Assembly (NCBI GenBank): GCA_012522955.1
Contig: JAAYJK010000025.1
Location: 1-42,899 of the forward strand
DNA length: 42,899 nt
Direction: 5' to 3'
DNA from: Syntrophomonadaceae bacterium
GTDB lineage: Bacteria; Bacillota; Syntrophomonadia; Syntrophomonadales; Syntrophomonadaceae
Under the pieces are notes generated by a model. That model was not told where the DNA came from, did not search any database, and worked only from the letters and a program-made list of their open reading frames with translations. Position numbers and translations under genes: made by a program. This document shows positions 8,453 to 18,433 of this stretch, piece after piece (positions within the stretch are counted from its first letter, which is position 1; the number at the start of each line of letters is the position of its first letter).

Positions 8453-11400
8453 CTATAATACTTTTACCCCTTCCCCTAGGGTAAAGAAATAGAGATAGCC
8501 CTCCTTCACCTTAATGCCCTTTATCTCCTCAATGGCTTTCCGGTACTGCTCCAGTTGTATGCGGTAGGACTCTATCCTTGCCTGCCTATTTAAAGGCTGA
8601 AGCTGATCAGTTTTATAGTCTACCAGTACCGCTTCTCCACCTTCTACGAAATATAAGTCGATTACACCTTGGATCAGCATTTTTTCCTCCAAGTCCCCCG
8701 CTTCCGGAATTATCTCCCTGGCTGCAACTACCCGGTTAAAGGCAGTTTCCCGATAAATACGGCTGGCCTGTATGGCTCGTTGGCCCAAGAAAGACTGGAA
8801 AAAGCCCAATATGGCTGTTTTATCCAAGAACCCAGCCTCTGACCGGGTTAGTATTTCTCTGTACAAGAGCGGTTCAATAGCTTGCTCTATTTCTTCCAGG
8901 CTCTGATATGGCTTGAACTCTATATGCTGCATAAGCAAATGCATAAGGATGCCCTTTTCCAAGGAAGTCAAAAGGGAATCCTGAGCTGGAATTAAACCTG
9001 GCCCAGCTTGATCTGAACCGATGATAGATATCTGCACCGCTTCCCTTTCCTCCCAGCCTATTTGCTTAAGCTGAGATACCGATAATTTGGAGGGCAGCTT
9101 GACCGCCAAATGGTAGGGATAATCCCAGTCCAAGCGTTTAATCAATGCCGGAGGTTCATAGCTGCTATTTGGGCCTGGATACTCTTCCAGCTTTTGCTTG
9201 AATTCCGTCCTTAGCTGGCTTTTCCTATTTTCTTCTGCCTGCAGATGGTAACGGCTGAGCAGTTCAATTTGCCAGCCCGAATCATCCGGCTGCAGACTCA
9301 TGCCATCAGCCCCTTCTCCTGCCAACTGCCGCAGGGCATCTATCCCGGCATGATGAGCCAGAGCAGGTCCAATCCAGTCCAGATAATTTCGAGCCCTTAT
9401 CAGTTCATAGGCATTGCTGGTGTTGCACCATTTTTCGGCTTGTCTCGGCAGATTCTTGACCGAGCCCAGTAAGATTAGTTTGCTCTGGGCCCGGGTCATC
9501 GCTACATAAAGTATCCTCATTTCTTCAGAGAGATTTTCCACCTGTATCCGATACTGCATGGCAGTTCTGGCTATAGTATCGGTCTTGGTCCTCAAATCGC
9601 TGCGAATAAGAACCGGCCCCATACCCAAGCGGGAGTGAAATAATACCCGGCCTCGGGTATCAGCCCGATTAAAGCCCTTACCCAGTCCCGCCACTATCAC
9701 CACAGGAAATTCCAAGCCTTTGCTTTTATGAATGCTCATTATACGCACTACATTATCGTTTTCGCCCAAAACTCGAGCCAGATCCAAATCACTGGAGCTG
9801 GACTTGATATTTTCAATAAAACGGGTGAAATTAAACAGTCCTTTGATGGAACTTTCCTGGAACTGCCTGGCACGATTGACCAGCACTTCCAGGTTGGCCT
9901 GTCTCTGTTTGCCCCCGGGCATGGCAGCCACGTAGTAATAATAGCCGGTTTCCATCAGCAGCTGATGAATAAATTCATCTATGGGCATCAGGCGGGATTT
10001 TTCCCGCCACCCTTCCAGCTGGCTCAGAAATAAATGAATTTTCTTGCTTAGCTCATTATGCAAATGCTCCTGATAATTATCCAGAGCCTCATAATAATTG
10101 CCCTGGGGCTGGCTCAACCTTATCTGGGTTAATTCATAAATATCAAAACCGCCTATAGGGGAACGCATTACACTCAGTAGAGGAATATCCTGACGCCGGT
10201 TATCGATCAACTTTAAGAGCTTGAGTATTAAATCCACCTCCACGGCTTCGAAATAACCTCCGCTGCTATCTGTATAAACTGGGATGCCCTGAGCCCGGAA
10301 TACTTCCATGAATTCAGCCGCCCACCTGCGGGTAGCCCGCATAAGTATCACTATATCCCGAAAATCCACCTGTCGATACTCCCCTTTCCTGGCATCATAA
10401 ACCATACTTCCCACCAGTTCCCGGACCCGGGAGGCTGCTATACGGGCTTCCAGGGCAATATCGCTTAGTTCTTCCAACTCGTCCATCAAGTCTTCCTGGC
10501 CTGGACCTTCCGTTGGGCTCTTTTCCACCAAAATAAGCTGAATATCAGCATCCCCGGCTTCATCAATACTCAGTCCGGGATAGAGCATAGCCTGACGATC
10601 ATAGTCTATCTCCCCCAGTTCCCGGCTCATAATATAAGCGAATAGATAATTGATCCCGGCCAAAATATGGGCTCGGCTTCGAAAATTTCGGCCCAGGTCA
10701 ATGCGTCGGTTGATTCCAACCTCCTCGGTGGCATAAGTCAAATATTTGTCCAAAAATAGAGAGGGCTCTGCATTACGGAATCGATATATACTCTGCTTGA
10801 TGTCCCCTACCAAAAAACGGTTGTTAGACCTGCTGACTGCGGATAAAATGCATTCCTGCAGCAGATTACTGTCTTGATATTCATCTACAAAGATATGTTC
10901 ATATTTCCGTTGGTATTCTTCTGCTACCCCCTCCTGTTCAAGAATGCTCAAAGCCAAATGCTCCAGGTCATTGAAGTCCAGAATATTTTTGTCCTTCTTT
11001 TTCTGCCGATACCAGGATGAGAATTTGAGCACCAGGTCACATAGATACTGCATGTAGGGATAGAGGTATTCCAGATCCTGCCGATACTGTTGGGGATCCA
11101 GTAATCCTTTCCGCAGTTTTTCTACTAGCTTTTTTCCGTCACTCCGCCATTGCTGGGCTTTCTCCTTTAAGTATCTATCCGTATCTTTATCCGCTCGCTT
11201 AAGGGATTTAAAGCTTAAAGCATGTAATTTTTGGTAGAATACCTCCGGGTGTGCTACAGCGTACTCCATTAATTGTTCCAGTTGCAGTATTTCATCTTGG
11301 ATAATATCTGTATATACTGCCGGTCCACCTGGACGCTCACTCATCTTCAAGGCCTTGTACAGCATATCCCGAGCCGCTTCCAGCTGCAGCACAAACTGCC

Positions 11401-12046
11401 GGCCCAACTCCTGCAGCCAGGGAGAATCGGCAAATTCTTCCGGGCTAAGCTTAAAACGGTCAGCACTTTCCTGCAGCCAGGCTTCCGGTTCAGGCTGACT
11501 TTGGACAAATGCATAAGCTTGCCCAATTAAGTCTAAAAGCCCCTCATCACTCTTGCTACCGCCAAACATCTCCACCAGTTCCATAAATTCCGGCTGTCCT
11601 GCTTCATATTCGGATTCAATCAATTCCTCCATGACATCCATCCTTATAATAGCGCTTTCACTTTCATCTGCTACCCGGAAATTGGGATCGATATCAATCA
11701 GAAAAAAATACTTCTTTATCACTTCCCGGCAAAAAGAGTGAATGGTGCTAATGGAGGACTGGCTGAGCAGGGTTAGCTGCCGACGCAGATGCTTCTGGGC
11801 TTCCACCGAGGCCCATTGCAGCTCCTCAAATATGGCCTGATTGATTCTTTCTCGCATTTCCGCCGCTGCCGCCTGAGTAAAGGTCACTATTAACAGGCGG
11901 TCGATATCTAGTTCATCTTTAAGAATCAAGTTGATAACCCGCTGAACTAATACGGCAGTTTTGCCTGATCCTGCTGCCGCTGATAAAAGCAGGTTACTGC
12001 CCCGGCTATCTATGGCCTGACTCTGTTCCTGGGTCCATTTAGACAA
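8453..12046 (-). CDS. addA: ATP-dependent helicase/nuclease subunit A
   Basis: A 1197-residue UvrD-family helicase fused to a RecB-type nuclease. Walker A AAAGSGKTAVL lies near residue 25, SSISTIHSFCREV near 96, VDEYQDSN is the Walker B region, and the C-terminal nuclease motif GVIDLYF...LVDYKTD lies near 1145. With AddB it resects double-strand breaks and loads RecA, the Gram-positive equivalent of RecBCD. The start is a TTG at 12046, preceded by GGAGGGGG at 6 nt; it overlaps the end of addB by 8 bases, implying coupled translation. Length agrees with Bacillus and Clostridium AddA. Confidence 0.97.
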   Translation of the reverse strand: MSKWTQEQSQAIDSRGSNLLLSAAAGSGKTAVLVQRVINLILKDELDIDRLLIVTFTQAAAAEMRERINQAIFEELQWASVEAQKHLRRQLTLLSQSSISTIHSFCREVIKKYFFLIDIDPNFRVADESESAIIRMDVMEELIESEYEAGQPEFMELVEMFGGSKSDEGLLDLIGQAYAFVQSQPEPEAWLQESADRFKLSPEEFADSPWLQELGRQFVLQLEAARDMLYKALKMSERPGGPAVYTDIIQDEILQLEQLMEYAVAHPEVFYQKLHALSFKSLKRADKDTDRYLKEKAQQWRSDGKKLVEKLRKGLLDPQQYRQDLEYLYPYMQYLCDLVLKFSSWYRQKKKDKNILDFNDLEHLALSILEQEGVAEEYQRKYEHIFVDEYQDSNLLQECILSAVSRSNNRFLVGDIKQSIYRFRNAEPSLFLDKYLTYATEEVGINRRIDLGRNFRSRAHILAGINYLFAYIMSRELGEIDYDRQAMLYPGLSIDEAGDADIQLILVEKSPTEGPGQEDLMDELEELSDIALEARIAASRVRELVGSMVYDARKGEYRQVDFRDIVILMRATRRWAAEFMEVFRAQGIPVYTDSSGGYFEAVEVDLILKLLKLIDNRRQDIPLLSVMRSPIGGFDIYELTQIRLSQPQGNYYEALDNYQEHLHNELSKKIHLFLSQLEGWREKSRLMPIDEFIHQLLMETGYYYYVAAMPGGKQRQANLEVLVNRARQFQESSIKGLFNFTRFIENIKSSSSDLDLARVLGENDNVVRIMSIHKSKGLEFPVVIVAGLGKGFNRADTRGRVLFHSRLGMGPVLIRSDLRTKTDTIARTAMQYRIQVENLSEEMRILYVAMTRAQSKLILLGSVKNLPRQAEKWCNTSNAYELIRARNYLDWIGPALAHHAGIDALRQLAGEGADGMSLQPDDSGWQIELLSRYHLQAEENRKSQLRTEFKQKLEEYPGPNSSYEPPALIKRLDWDYPYHLAVKLPSKLSVSQLKQIGWEEREAVQISIIGSDQAGPGLIPAQDSLLTSLEKGILMHLLMQHIEFKPYQSLEEIEQAIEPLLYREILTRSEAGFLDKTAILGFFQSFLGQRAIQASRIYRETAFNRVVAAREIIPEAGDLEEKMLIQGVIDLYFVEGGEAVLVDYKTDQLQPLNRQARIESYRIQLEQYRKAIEEIKGIKVKEGYLYFFTLGEGVKVL

Positions 12047-15000
12047 GTGTTTCCCCCTCCTTACTCGAGCTACTGATCCTTTTTAATACCTGCTCAGCCG
12101 GGCAGGCTGGCAGGTTTATATAGCAATTGTTTTCCAGCAGGGGATCAAACCCGCAGATGGATCTGTATTGACAGTAACGGCAGGCGGTATCTTCTCCTTT
12201 TTTAACCGGTGCAATCTCCATACATCCGTCCAATATCCCGGAAGCAGCCTCTGCCACCCTATTGAGCGCATGTTCCACCAGTCTCTCCAGCAGCTCTTCT
12301 TCCAGCACCGAGGATCCACTGTAGAACTCTCCATTCTGTTTAATCCTGACTGGAAGGATATCAGAAACAGTATCAAATTCACTGTCCATTTGCCGAATTA
12401 TCCTGGTATCAGCCACCATCAGTCCAGTCATCTTCAGCTTTCTATTAATAGCTGACTCAATAATGGCCGGATCCATTTCTCCATCCCCATCAACCAATGG
12501 ATCATCCAGTTTAAAGTAAAACATTCCTGCTGCTCGAGTCTCTTTGCCTTCTTTTTCTTTCAGACCCTGTATTACTGCAGCCAGATAGATTATCAACTGC
12601 AGGTTGAGGCCATAATAAATCTCATCCAGGTTCAAGTTACGCTGGCCACTCTTATAATCAATAATCTTAACATATACTTCATCCCCCTCTTCCAGAAGAT
12701 CCAGGCGATCAATGCGTCCTTCCAGATAGATTACTTCGCCCCCCGGCAGTTCCACCTTCAGGGCGGGAAATTCGCAATAATCCTGAAACCCGAAGCTCAT
12801 TTCATGCCCAGCAAAGGCAAATTGTCCTTTTTGCAGTTGAGTGCTGAGGGTCCAAGCTGCCCGCCGGCTTATCCTCTTTAAGCGCTGGGACATATATTGA
12901 TAACGGCTGCTGCTATGGAAAATTCCCTGGTGGTAAGCTGCCAGCAATTCATCACTTACCTGATCAGTAATCCGGTGGCAGGTACTCTGATCCAAATCCG
13001 CCCAGCCCAGGTTTTCCCATGACAAACGCCGGCTTATCCCTTGCAGGATGCGGTGCAGGATATCTCCCACGTCGGGCACAGCCAGCTCAAACAAGGCTCG
13101 TGGCTGAGGCCGGAGTCCATAATTCATAAAATGGGCGAAGGGACAATTGATATACTTTTCCAGCCGGGAAACACTGGCTTTTAAAGGCCAATCATACAAT
13201 TCCCGGGTTTGTTTCCGCTCCAGCCGTTCTGGCTGGTTATTATAATAAAAACCACCAAGTATGGCTTGATGACGGCTTTGCCACTCTGGATGCTGCCTAT
13301 ACCAGCTGTGAACGTCCCACCATATAGGATCTATCTCCCTACCATCCAGGTAGCTGCGTAGTTGCTCCAACAGATATTTATAGGTGCTGCTGGGGGTAGA
13401 TATCAGCTTACGCTCCCGTTCCGGGTTTTCTATCAAGTCATGAGTCAACTCCAGCTGAGGATAAAGCTGCTTAAAACGAGCTATCAACAAGGAAGGTCTT
13501 AAGGCCCGAGACTCCAGATCCGACCAGGCATAGGAAAGACGCAGCATTTGGGATGGCTTGCTTAAAGCACTGTAAATCAAATAATCCTCCTCCGCAGCCT
13601 TGAGGTCTCGATTAAAACCTATTTCCAACCCCTGCTGGCGCAAACAATCCTTGTCCTCCTGGCTCAAAATTCCTTGGGGCCAAGTGCCCGCAGGCAGTAC
13701 GCCGTCATTTACCCCGATTACAAACAGAGCTTTAATATGGTGGCTCTTGGATCTTCCAATGCTTCCTACCAGAACCTGATCAACAGTACTGGGGATTACA
13801 CCCATCTCCAAAGACTGCAGACCTGCCTCCAGTATCTGCCTGAATTCGTTCAGCCCCAGGACCTGTTCCCCCAATAAAACACTCATCTCTTCCAGCATTT
13901 GCACTACTACATTCCATATTTGACGGCATTCGCTCTGCATCTCATACCAGCCCTGCTCCCCCAGCTCCTCTACCCACAGCTCTATCTGAGCCGGAAGCTG
14001 GATGGATTCGAAGAAATTCAAGAGAGCCTGGCTGATTTGCCCAACCGTTCTAGTTCCCCGCAGCTCTTCCTCCAAGATCTGCAAGGGTTCAAATACCATT
14101 TCCCTCAAGCCATTGAGTTCAGGCAGATCCTCTTCCTCACCCCGGGTAAATCCTGTTTTCCAATCCCTGACCTTGATGCCATAGGCCAGGACATAATTCT
14201 CCAGGATATCGCATTGCTCCCAGGTCAAGCCGGCAAAACCCGTCTTCAGATAGCGAAACATTTCCTCGTAGCGGTACCTTCCCCGTGGCAATTCCAGCAC
14301 CGAAAGAATCAACTCTATAATGGGATTGCTCATTATTTCCCGCTTTTCATCCAGGAAAATGGGTATGGCATATTTATCAAAAGACTGTTTGATTAGCCGT
14401 CCGTAAATTTCCAGATTATTGCATACCACCGCAATATCCCGATAACGGTATTCCCGGTCCCTAACCAGTTCCAATACTTCAGCAGACAGGTGTTCCACCT
14501 CGGTATTGATGTTGCGAGCTCCAAATACCCTGATTTCCGGGCAGGCTGCTTCATAAGAGTTAAACGGATAGCTGTAAAGCTCCTTTTCCAGGAATACCAG
14601 GGCTGGCTTTTTATTCCCGGCTCCGGAACTCTGGATTTTAATGGTCTTAAGGTCCAGGCCGCGCTGCCCTGCTATCTCCTTTATCTTATGATAGGTATAC
14701 CAGGACAAATCAAAGATTTGGGCATCCCTTACATCCATTTGAGGATCCAGGGTCAGGGATATCATAGTTTCATCGGCCCGCAGCATGATTTCTTCTATAA
14801 CCCTTAAGCTTTGGGAGGAAAAGGTAGTAAAACTATCTATCCAAACCCGGGCCTTGGACAGCAGTTGGGAATCCTTCATTTTTTCAATAAGTAAATTGAT
14901 ATAGTCTTCCATATCCAGATAATGCTCCTGCAAGTACAGGTTAAAATGCTGGTATAGGAGGGCAATATCATGCAGTTTCTGCTCCAGAGTGCTGCTGCCC

Positions 15001-15440
15001 TCAATTGCTGCTGCCTTTTCCCCCAATTGTTCGGGAGTAATATCCTGTTGTTTAAGCTCCGTAATCAGCTCAGCCAAGCCTTTAATAAAGCCCTGCTGTC
15101 GACTGGCCCGGGAGTAAACCCTTAAATTGGATGCCTCTTCGTTTATTATTCGCTGTAACAACATGTGCTTGCCCTGCTGGTTGATAAAGCTTTTCTTGCT
15201 TCTACCAGTCTCATTTAATATTCTGTGCCCCAGCCGGCTGATGCTTAATACCTCCACCCCCATAATTCCGGGAACATCAAGATTATTCAGCAAATCCCGC
15301 TCCGCTTGCAGGGTATACTGTTCCGGCACTAGCAGTATCAGGGGCTTTTCATTATCCCCAGCCAGCTCCTGCTTGATCTCTTGAAATATATATGAGCTTT
15401 TCCCCACTCCCGCTCGTCCCAGGACAAACTTGACCGCCAT
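12039..15440 (-). CDS. addB: ATP-dependent helicase/nuclease subunit B
   Basis: A 1133-residue AddB. It has an N-terminal P-loop (LGRAGVGKSS) and a C-terminal nuclease segment with GRIDRLDLL and IIDYKSGQ. A split iron-sulfur set is visible: one Cys in NCPFAHF and three more in CRYCQYRSIC, matching the 4Fe-4S arrangement of AddB. It is the Chi-recognising partner of AddA. I move the start from a GTG at 15449 to the ATG at 15440, because AAAGGAGG lies 8 nt before the ATG while the GTG is inside that site. It is the first gene of the addBA operon, leftward. Confidence 0.96.
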   Translation of the reverse strand: MAVKFVLGRAGVGKSSYIFQEIKQELAGDNEKPLILLVPEQYTLQAERDLLNNLDVPGIMGVEVLSISRLGHRILNETGRSKKSFINQQGKHMLLQRIINEEASNLRVYSRASRQQGFIKGLAELITELKQQDITPEQLGEKAAAIEGSSTLEQKLHDIALLYQHFNLYLQEHYLDMEDYINLLIEKMKDSQLLSKARVWIDSFTTFSSQSLRVIEEIMLRADETMISLTLDPQMDVRDAQIFDLSWYTYHKIKEIAGQRGLDLKTIKIQSSGAGNKKPALVFLEKELYSYPFNSYEAACPEIRVFGARNINTEVEHLSAEVLELVRDREYRYRDIAVVCNNLEIYGRLIKQSFDKYAIPIFLDEKREIMSNPIIELILSVLELPRGRYRYEEMFRYLKTGFAGLTWEQCDILENYVLAYGIKVRDWKTGFTRGEEEDLPELNGLREMVFEPLQILEEELRGTRTVGQISQALLNFFESIQLPAQIELWVEELGEQGWYEMQSECRQIWNVVVQMLEEMSVLLGEQVLGLNEFRQILEAGLQSLEMGVIPSTVDQVLVGSIGRSKSHHIKALFVIGVNDGVLPAGTWPQGILSQEDKDCLRQQGLEIGFNRDLKAAEEDYLIYSALSKPSQMLRLSYAWSDLESRALRPSLLIARFKQLYPQLELTHDLIENPERERKLISTPSSTYKYLLEQLRSYLDGREIDPIWWDVHSWYRQHPEWQSRHQAILGGFYYNNQPERLERKQTRELYDWPLKASVSRLEKYINCPFAHFMNYGLRPQPRALFELAVPDVGDILHRILQGISRRLSWENLGWADLDQSTCHRITDQVSDELLAAYHQGIFHSSSRYQYMSQRLKRISRRAAWTLSTQLQKGQFAFAGHEMSFGFQDYCEFPALKVELPGGEVIYLEGRIDRLDLLEEGDEVYVKIIDYKSGQRNLNLDEIYYGLNLQLIIYLAAVIQGLKEKEGKETRAAGMFYFKLDDPLVDGDGEMDPAIIESAINRKLKMTGLMVADTRIIRQMDSEFDTVSDILPVRIKQNGEFYSGSSVLEEELLERLVEHALNRVAEAASGILDGCMEIAPVKKGEDTACRYCQYRSICGFDPLLENNCYINLPACPAEQVLKRISSSSKEGETLV

Positions 15441-16132
15441 CCAGCTCACCTCCTTTAATAATATCTCTTGTTTTCACAGTATTTCATTTTATTCACGGAC
15501 AGCACGCCTCCTTTAAATAAAAGAGTTATGCACGCAGTTAAGAAAAACGTATGTTGAATCCATTTGCACTAAAGGATAAACAGTGACGTGAGGCCTCAAT
15601 TAGAAAAAAAGTAGGTTACCTATTAATCCCTGCTATCAATTGCTGACTGCCTCAGCAAGAAGAAACATATGTTCTAAACTAATTCTACTCCCTCCCCCCC
15701 ATCTCCTCCTACTCTCCCCGCAAGCCCCAAAATTGACACTGGGAACGGTTTTAGGCTATGCCCGGCGGGCGGTCAAAGACCGCCCCTACACATAGGCCGC
15801 CTGGAATCCATACTTAACGATGCGAATCTGTAGGGGCGACCTGTGGTCGCCCGCAACGATTACCAATTTGTCGGCGGATAAACCATTTTCGTGTCAACTT
15901 ATTCACCCCCTGTGGCTATGCCCGCAATGATTTCGGAGGATGATTCATTTTCGTGTGAACTTTAATAAACGAAAAATTTATCATTTCAGCCCCTACTGGT
16001 GAGAAAGCTTGGGAGTTTACCCGTAGGCCACGGGTTCCGAACTGTGGGTAATAAACACGCCTTCAATTCCGGTCTTTAGAATAAAAACTCTGCTAATGAG
16101 AACAATAACAGGAAAAAAGAGGAGAGGTCATA
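15441..16132. other. non-coding divergent region upstream of addB
   Basis: Nearly 700 bases without a supported gene. The left third is AT-rich and should hold the addB promoter. Bases 15754-15960 hold a palindromic repeat element described separately. The right end carries the Shine-Dalgarno GAGGAGAGG of the transporter at 16133. I found no RNA gene that I can name here. Confidence 0.5.
15754..15960. repeat. palindromic intergenic repeat element, REP/MITE-like
   Basis: Two perfect 8-bp hairpins lie 48 bases apart: GGGCGGTC-AAA-GACCGCCC (15767-15785) and GGGCGACC-TGT-GGTCGCCC (15834-15852). Their facing flanks are also complementary (CCCCTACA and TGTAGGGG). GGCTATGCCCG occurs at 15754 and again near 15915. 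CGCAAYGATT occurs twice, and CATTTTCGTGT followed by AACTT occurs twice, so a second degenerate copy follows the first. No transposase is present. It is more GC-rich than its surroundings. Confidence 0.7.
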
Positions 16133-16573
16133 ATGGTGAAATACCTATCTCTGGGTTTAGCCGCTTTGGCCGGAGCTGCCATGGCAGTACAGGGCACTTT
16201 AAATGCAGCCTTGGGTAAAGTACTGGGGATATGGGAGTCTACCCTAATAGTTCATCTGATCGGGACCGCCACGGTCTTGGCCATTATTCTAGTGGGAGGT
16301 ATAGGCTTCAGCAACCTGAGTAAACTCTCTCAGGCACCCTGGTATGCTTACCTGGGAGGAGTACTCAATGTAATCATAATATACGCGGTAGTACGGGTAA
16401 TTCCTGAGGTGGGGGTTGGGAATGCTACCACTGCCATCATCGCAGCCCAGATAATAACAGCTCTGCTTATAGATAGCCTGGGTCTGTTTGGTATGAAAAA
16501 ATATGTCTTCCACTTCAGTGATATCCTGGGCATACTGTTACTGGCGGCAGGCACTCGCATCCTTCTTAATTGA
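16133..16573 (+). CDS. DMT-superfamily half-size transporter (DUF606/YdcZ type)
   Basis: A 146-residue protein with four or five hydrophobic helices and little else, the size of the DUF606/YdcZ half-transporters. These small multidrug-resistance-like proteins usually work as dimers or tandem pairs. Typical features are the N-terminal AALAGAAMAVQGTLNAALG segment and the glycine-rich helices that follow. The ATG is preceded by GAGGAGAGG. It is a single gene; the convergent ZIP transporter starts from the far side. The substrate is unknown. Confidence 0.75.
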   Translation: MVKYLSLGLAALAGAAMAVQGTLNAALGKVLGIWESTLIVHLIGTATVLAIILVGGIGFSNLSKLSQAPWYAYLGGVLNVIIIYAVVRVIPEVGVGNATTAIIAAQIITALLIDSLGLFGMKKYVFHFSDILGILLLAAGTRILLN

Positions 16574-16624
16574 CTTGCTTGGATAAGCTAGCCACAGTAC
16601 CATATTTATTTTACTCACCCGCTG

Positions 16625-17329
16625 TTATATGAAGGTGGCCAGGGTTATTATGCTTATGCCGATGAAAAGGCCCACCCACCGAGATCTACTTGATTTTCTG
16701 CCGGCTTGGGGCCACAACTGGCACAGTATCAGATAAGACATTATTCCGGATGCTATTCCCATCAACCAGGGTAATATTCCAGGTAATGCCCCCATTAAAA
16801 GTAGACCCAACAGGGTGCCCAGGGGAGTAATAAGACCTAAAACCAGGACCTGCCAGAGTATACGTAATCTTCTTAGTCCTCCCATCAGCAGAGGAGCGGC
16901 AATGGCCATTCCTTCAGGTATATTGTGAATCCCTATGGCCAGAGCTATGACCATGCCGGTCCTGGCTTTGAGTTCACTGCCCAGGGCTATAGCCATTCCT
17001 TCAGGCAGGTCATGCATGGCGATTCCCAGCATAATAAGGTAGCCCAAACCCAGTAAGCTATCTCCGGAATTTAAGCCGGAAAACAGCAGTCGATTGAATA
17101 CCCATAAAAATATAAAACCAAGGGCTAAACCTCCCAAGGCAGCCTTCCAATCATAGAGCAGAGCCGAAGGCATCATGTCCATCAAGACTACTGCTGCCAT
17201 AACTCCAGCGGCCAAGCCCAAAAATATGGCCAGGGCCCTGTCGTTCCAATCTCTTTTCAGGAAGAGTAAAGCAGATCCTATAAGGGTACATAAACCTGCT
17301 GCCAGTGCAATAATTAATACCTCTTGCAT
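16625..17329 (-). CDS. ZIP-family divalent metal transporter
   Basis: A 234-residue membrane protein with seven or eight hydrophobic helices. It carries the two metal-site helices that define ZIP proteins: HDLPEGMAIALG and, about 25 residues later, HNIPEGMAIAAP. Zinc, iron or manganese import is the family role; the metal cannot be told here. Length is slightly short but normal for bacterial ZIPs. The ATG is preceded by GAGG at 8 nt. It is divergent from the YjbQ-like gene and stands alone. Confidence 0.9.
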   Translation of the reverse strand: MQEVLIIALAAGLCTLIGSALLFLKRDWNDRALAIFLGLAAGVMAAVVLMDMMPSALLYDWKAALGGLALGFIFLWVFNRLLFSGLNSGDSLLGLGYLIMLGIAMHDLPEGMAIALGSELKARTGMVIALAIGIHNIPEGMAIAAPLLMGGLRRLRILWQVLVLGLITPLGTLLGLLLMGALPGILPWLMGIASGIMSYLILCQLWPQAGRKSSRSRWVGLFIGISIITLATFI

Positions 17330-17434
17330 ATTTCCAACCTCTTATCCAGTAATCTATTCTATTACTATGATGGAAGGCGGAAAATTAGGTTATAATTCTT
17401 CCAATAGAAATATCTGTTAAGGAGGGTCAAAAAT

Positions 17435-17824
17435 ATGTTCACCATAAACCTAAAAAGCAGTGAGAAAAACCAATTGATCGATATTACAGATGAAATTCGG
17501 GAACTGGCCCAGGAACAGGGCCGGGACAAATCAGCCTGTCTGATATTTGTCCTCCATACTACCGCAGCAGTTACCATAAATGAGAATGCAGATCCGGATG
17601 TGAAAAGTGACTTGATTATGGGGCTTAAGAAGCTGATTCCTAATTTTAAGGAGTTTAAACATAGGGAGGGTAATTCCGATGCCCATATTAAATCCAGTCT
17701 AGTGGGTTCTTCAGAGATCATACCTTTAAAGGATGGCAAGCTTATACTGGGAACCTGGCAGGGAATTTTCTTCGCTGAATTTGATGGTCCGCGCAAGCGC
17801 AGCGTAGTGGTATCATTTTTCTAA
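17435..17824 (+). CDS. YjbQ/UPF0047 family protein
   Basis: A 129-residue protein with the full UPF0047 signature: HTTAAVTINENADPDV in the first half and HREGNSDAHIKSSLVG in the second, ending in GTWQGIFFAEFDGPR. Members form a trimeric barrel. Some rescue thiamine-phosphate synthase mutants weakly, so the cellular role is uncertain. The ATG is preceded by AAGGAGGG. It is a single gene between the ZIP transporter and a small membrane protein. Confidence 0.93.
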   Translation: MFTINLKSSEKNQLIDITDEIRELAQEQGRDKSACLIFVLHTTAAVTINENADPDVKSDLIMGLKKLIPNFKEFKHREGNSDAHIKSSLVGSSEIIPLKDGKLILGTWQGIFFAEFDGPRKRSVVVSFF

Positions 17825-17925
17825 TTAAATAATTCAATTAGTTGTTAAAATATTCCTCCTCTTCCTTTATTAGAGTAATAAAATGCAGCTGACAAGCATA
17901 TTTTGCCTACAGAGGAGGTGTTTAT

Positions 17926-18300
17926 ATGATAAAAAACCTGTCAATTGAACTGGTAGGCTTGGGCAAGGCTTTGGTGGCTTCCGTATTGCTTTCCCTGTTG
18001 GCAACCGTCCTGGTCTACTATACTGGCCTGTCTGAGAACCTTTTTGCCCCCCTGGGCAATGTAATCATGGTTATCAGCATCTTTTGGGGAGCCTGTCATG
18101 TTAGTAAAGTGCATGGTTCTAAAGGGCTGCTTCGGGGCATTAATATGGGGGCAGCTTTCTTTATCCTGATGTTCATAGCCACCCTGGTTTTTAACCCGGC
18201 CTTGATCAGTATGAAGACTTTCCTGTTCACTTTAATGCTTTGCCTAATAGCAGGGGGGTTAGGGGGTATTCTGGGAGTCGGTCTCAGTAATAAAATATGA
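17926..18300 (+). CDS. TIGR04086/YrzE-type membrane protein
   Basis: A 124-residue protein with four predicted membrane helices and the pattern of the TIGR04086 family, common in spore-forming Firmicutes: an ELVGLGKALVASVLL start, a central WGACHVSK...GSKGLLRGINMG loop and a Gly-rich C-terminal helix. The function is unknown. The ATG has GAGGAGG directly upstream. It ends about 60 bases before a strong hairpin shared with the converging spoVM-side genes. Confidence 0.75.
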   Translation: MIKNLSIELVGLGKALVASVLLSLLATVLVYYTGLSENLFAPLGNVIMVISIFWGACHVSKVHGSKGLLRGINMGAAFFILMFIATLVFNPALISMKTFLFTLMLCLIAGGLGGILGVGLSNKI

Positions 18301-18363
18301 AAAGGATACAGTACTGCTTTACAGACCATTTTGCTAATTATGCAAAAGATATATTCACAACTT

Positions 18364-18405
18364 AAAAAACGGACCCATCCCTTGGGGATATGGTCCGTTT
18401 TTTCT
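18364..18405. terminator. bidirectional intrinsic terminator
   Basis: A 12-bp stem AAAAAACGGACC (18364-18375) pairs with GGTCCGTTTTTT (18392-18403), with an inner ATCCC/GGGAT helix. The A- and T-runs sit at both ends, so it can stop transcripts from the rightward membrane protein and from the leftward small genes at 18434-18627. Confidence 0.92.
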
Positions 18406-18433
18406 GACAATCAGGACTATTTTGCCCCCATTG

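Noticed and set aside
9245-9935. Rightward frames of 67-101 codons inside addA and similar ones inside addB
   Set aside because: They are shadows on the opposite strand of long, clearly conserved genes.
15560-15680. LexA-like half-matches (AAACATATGTTC and AAACGTATGTT) upstream of addB
   Set aside because: Each has one or more mismatches in the GAAC half and they lie away from a recognisable promoter. They are much weaker than the two boxes at 24778 and 24808.
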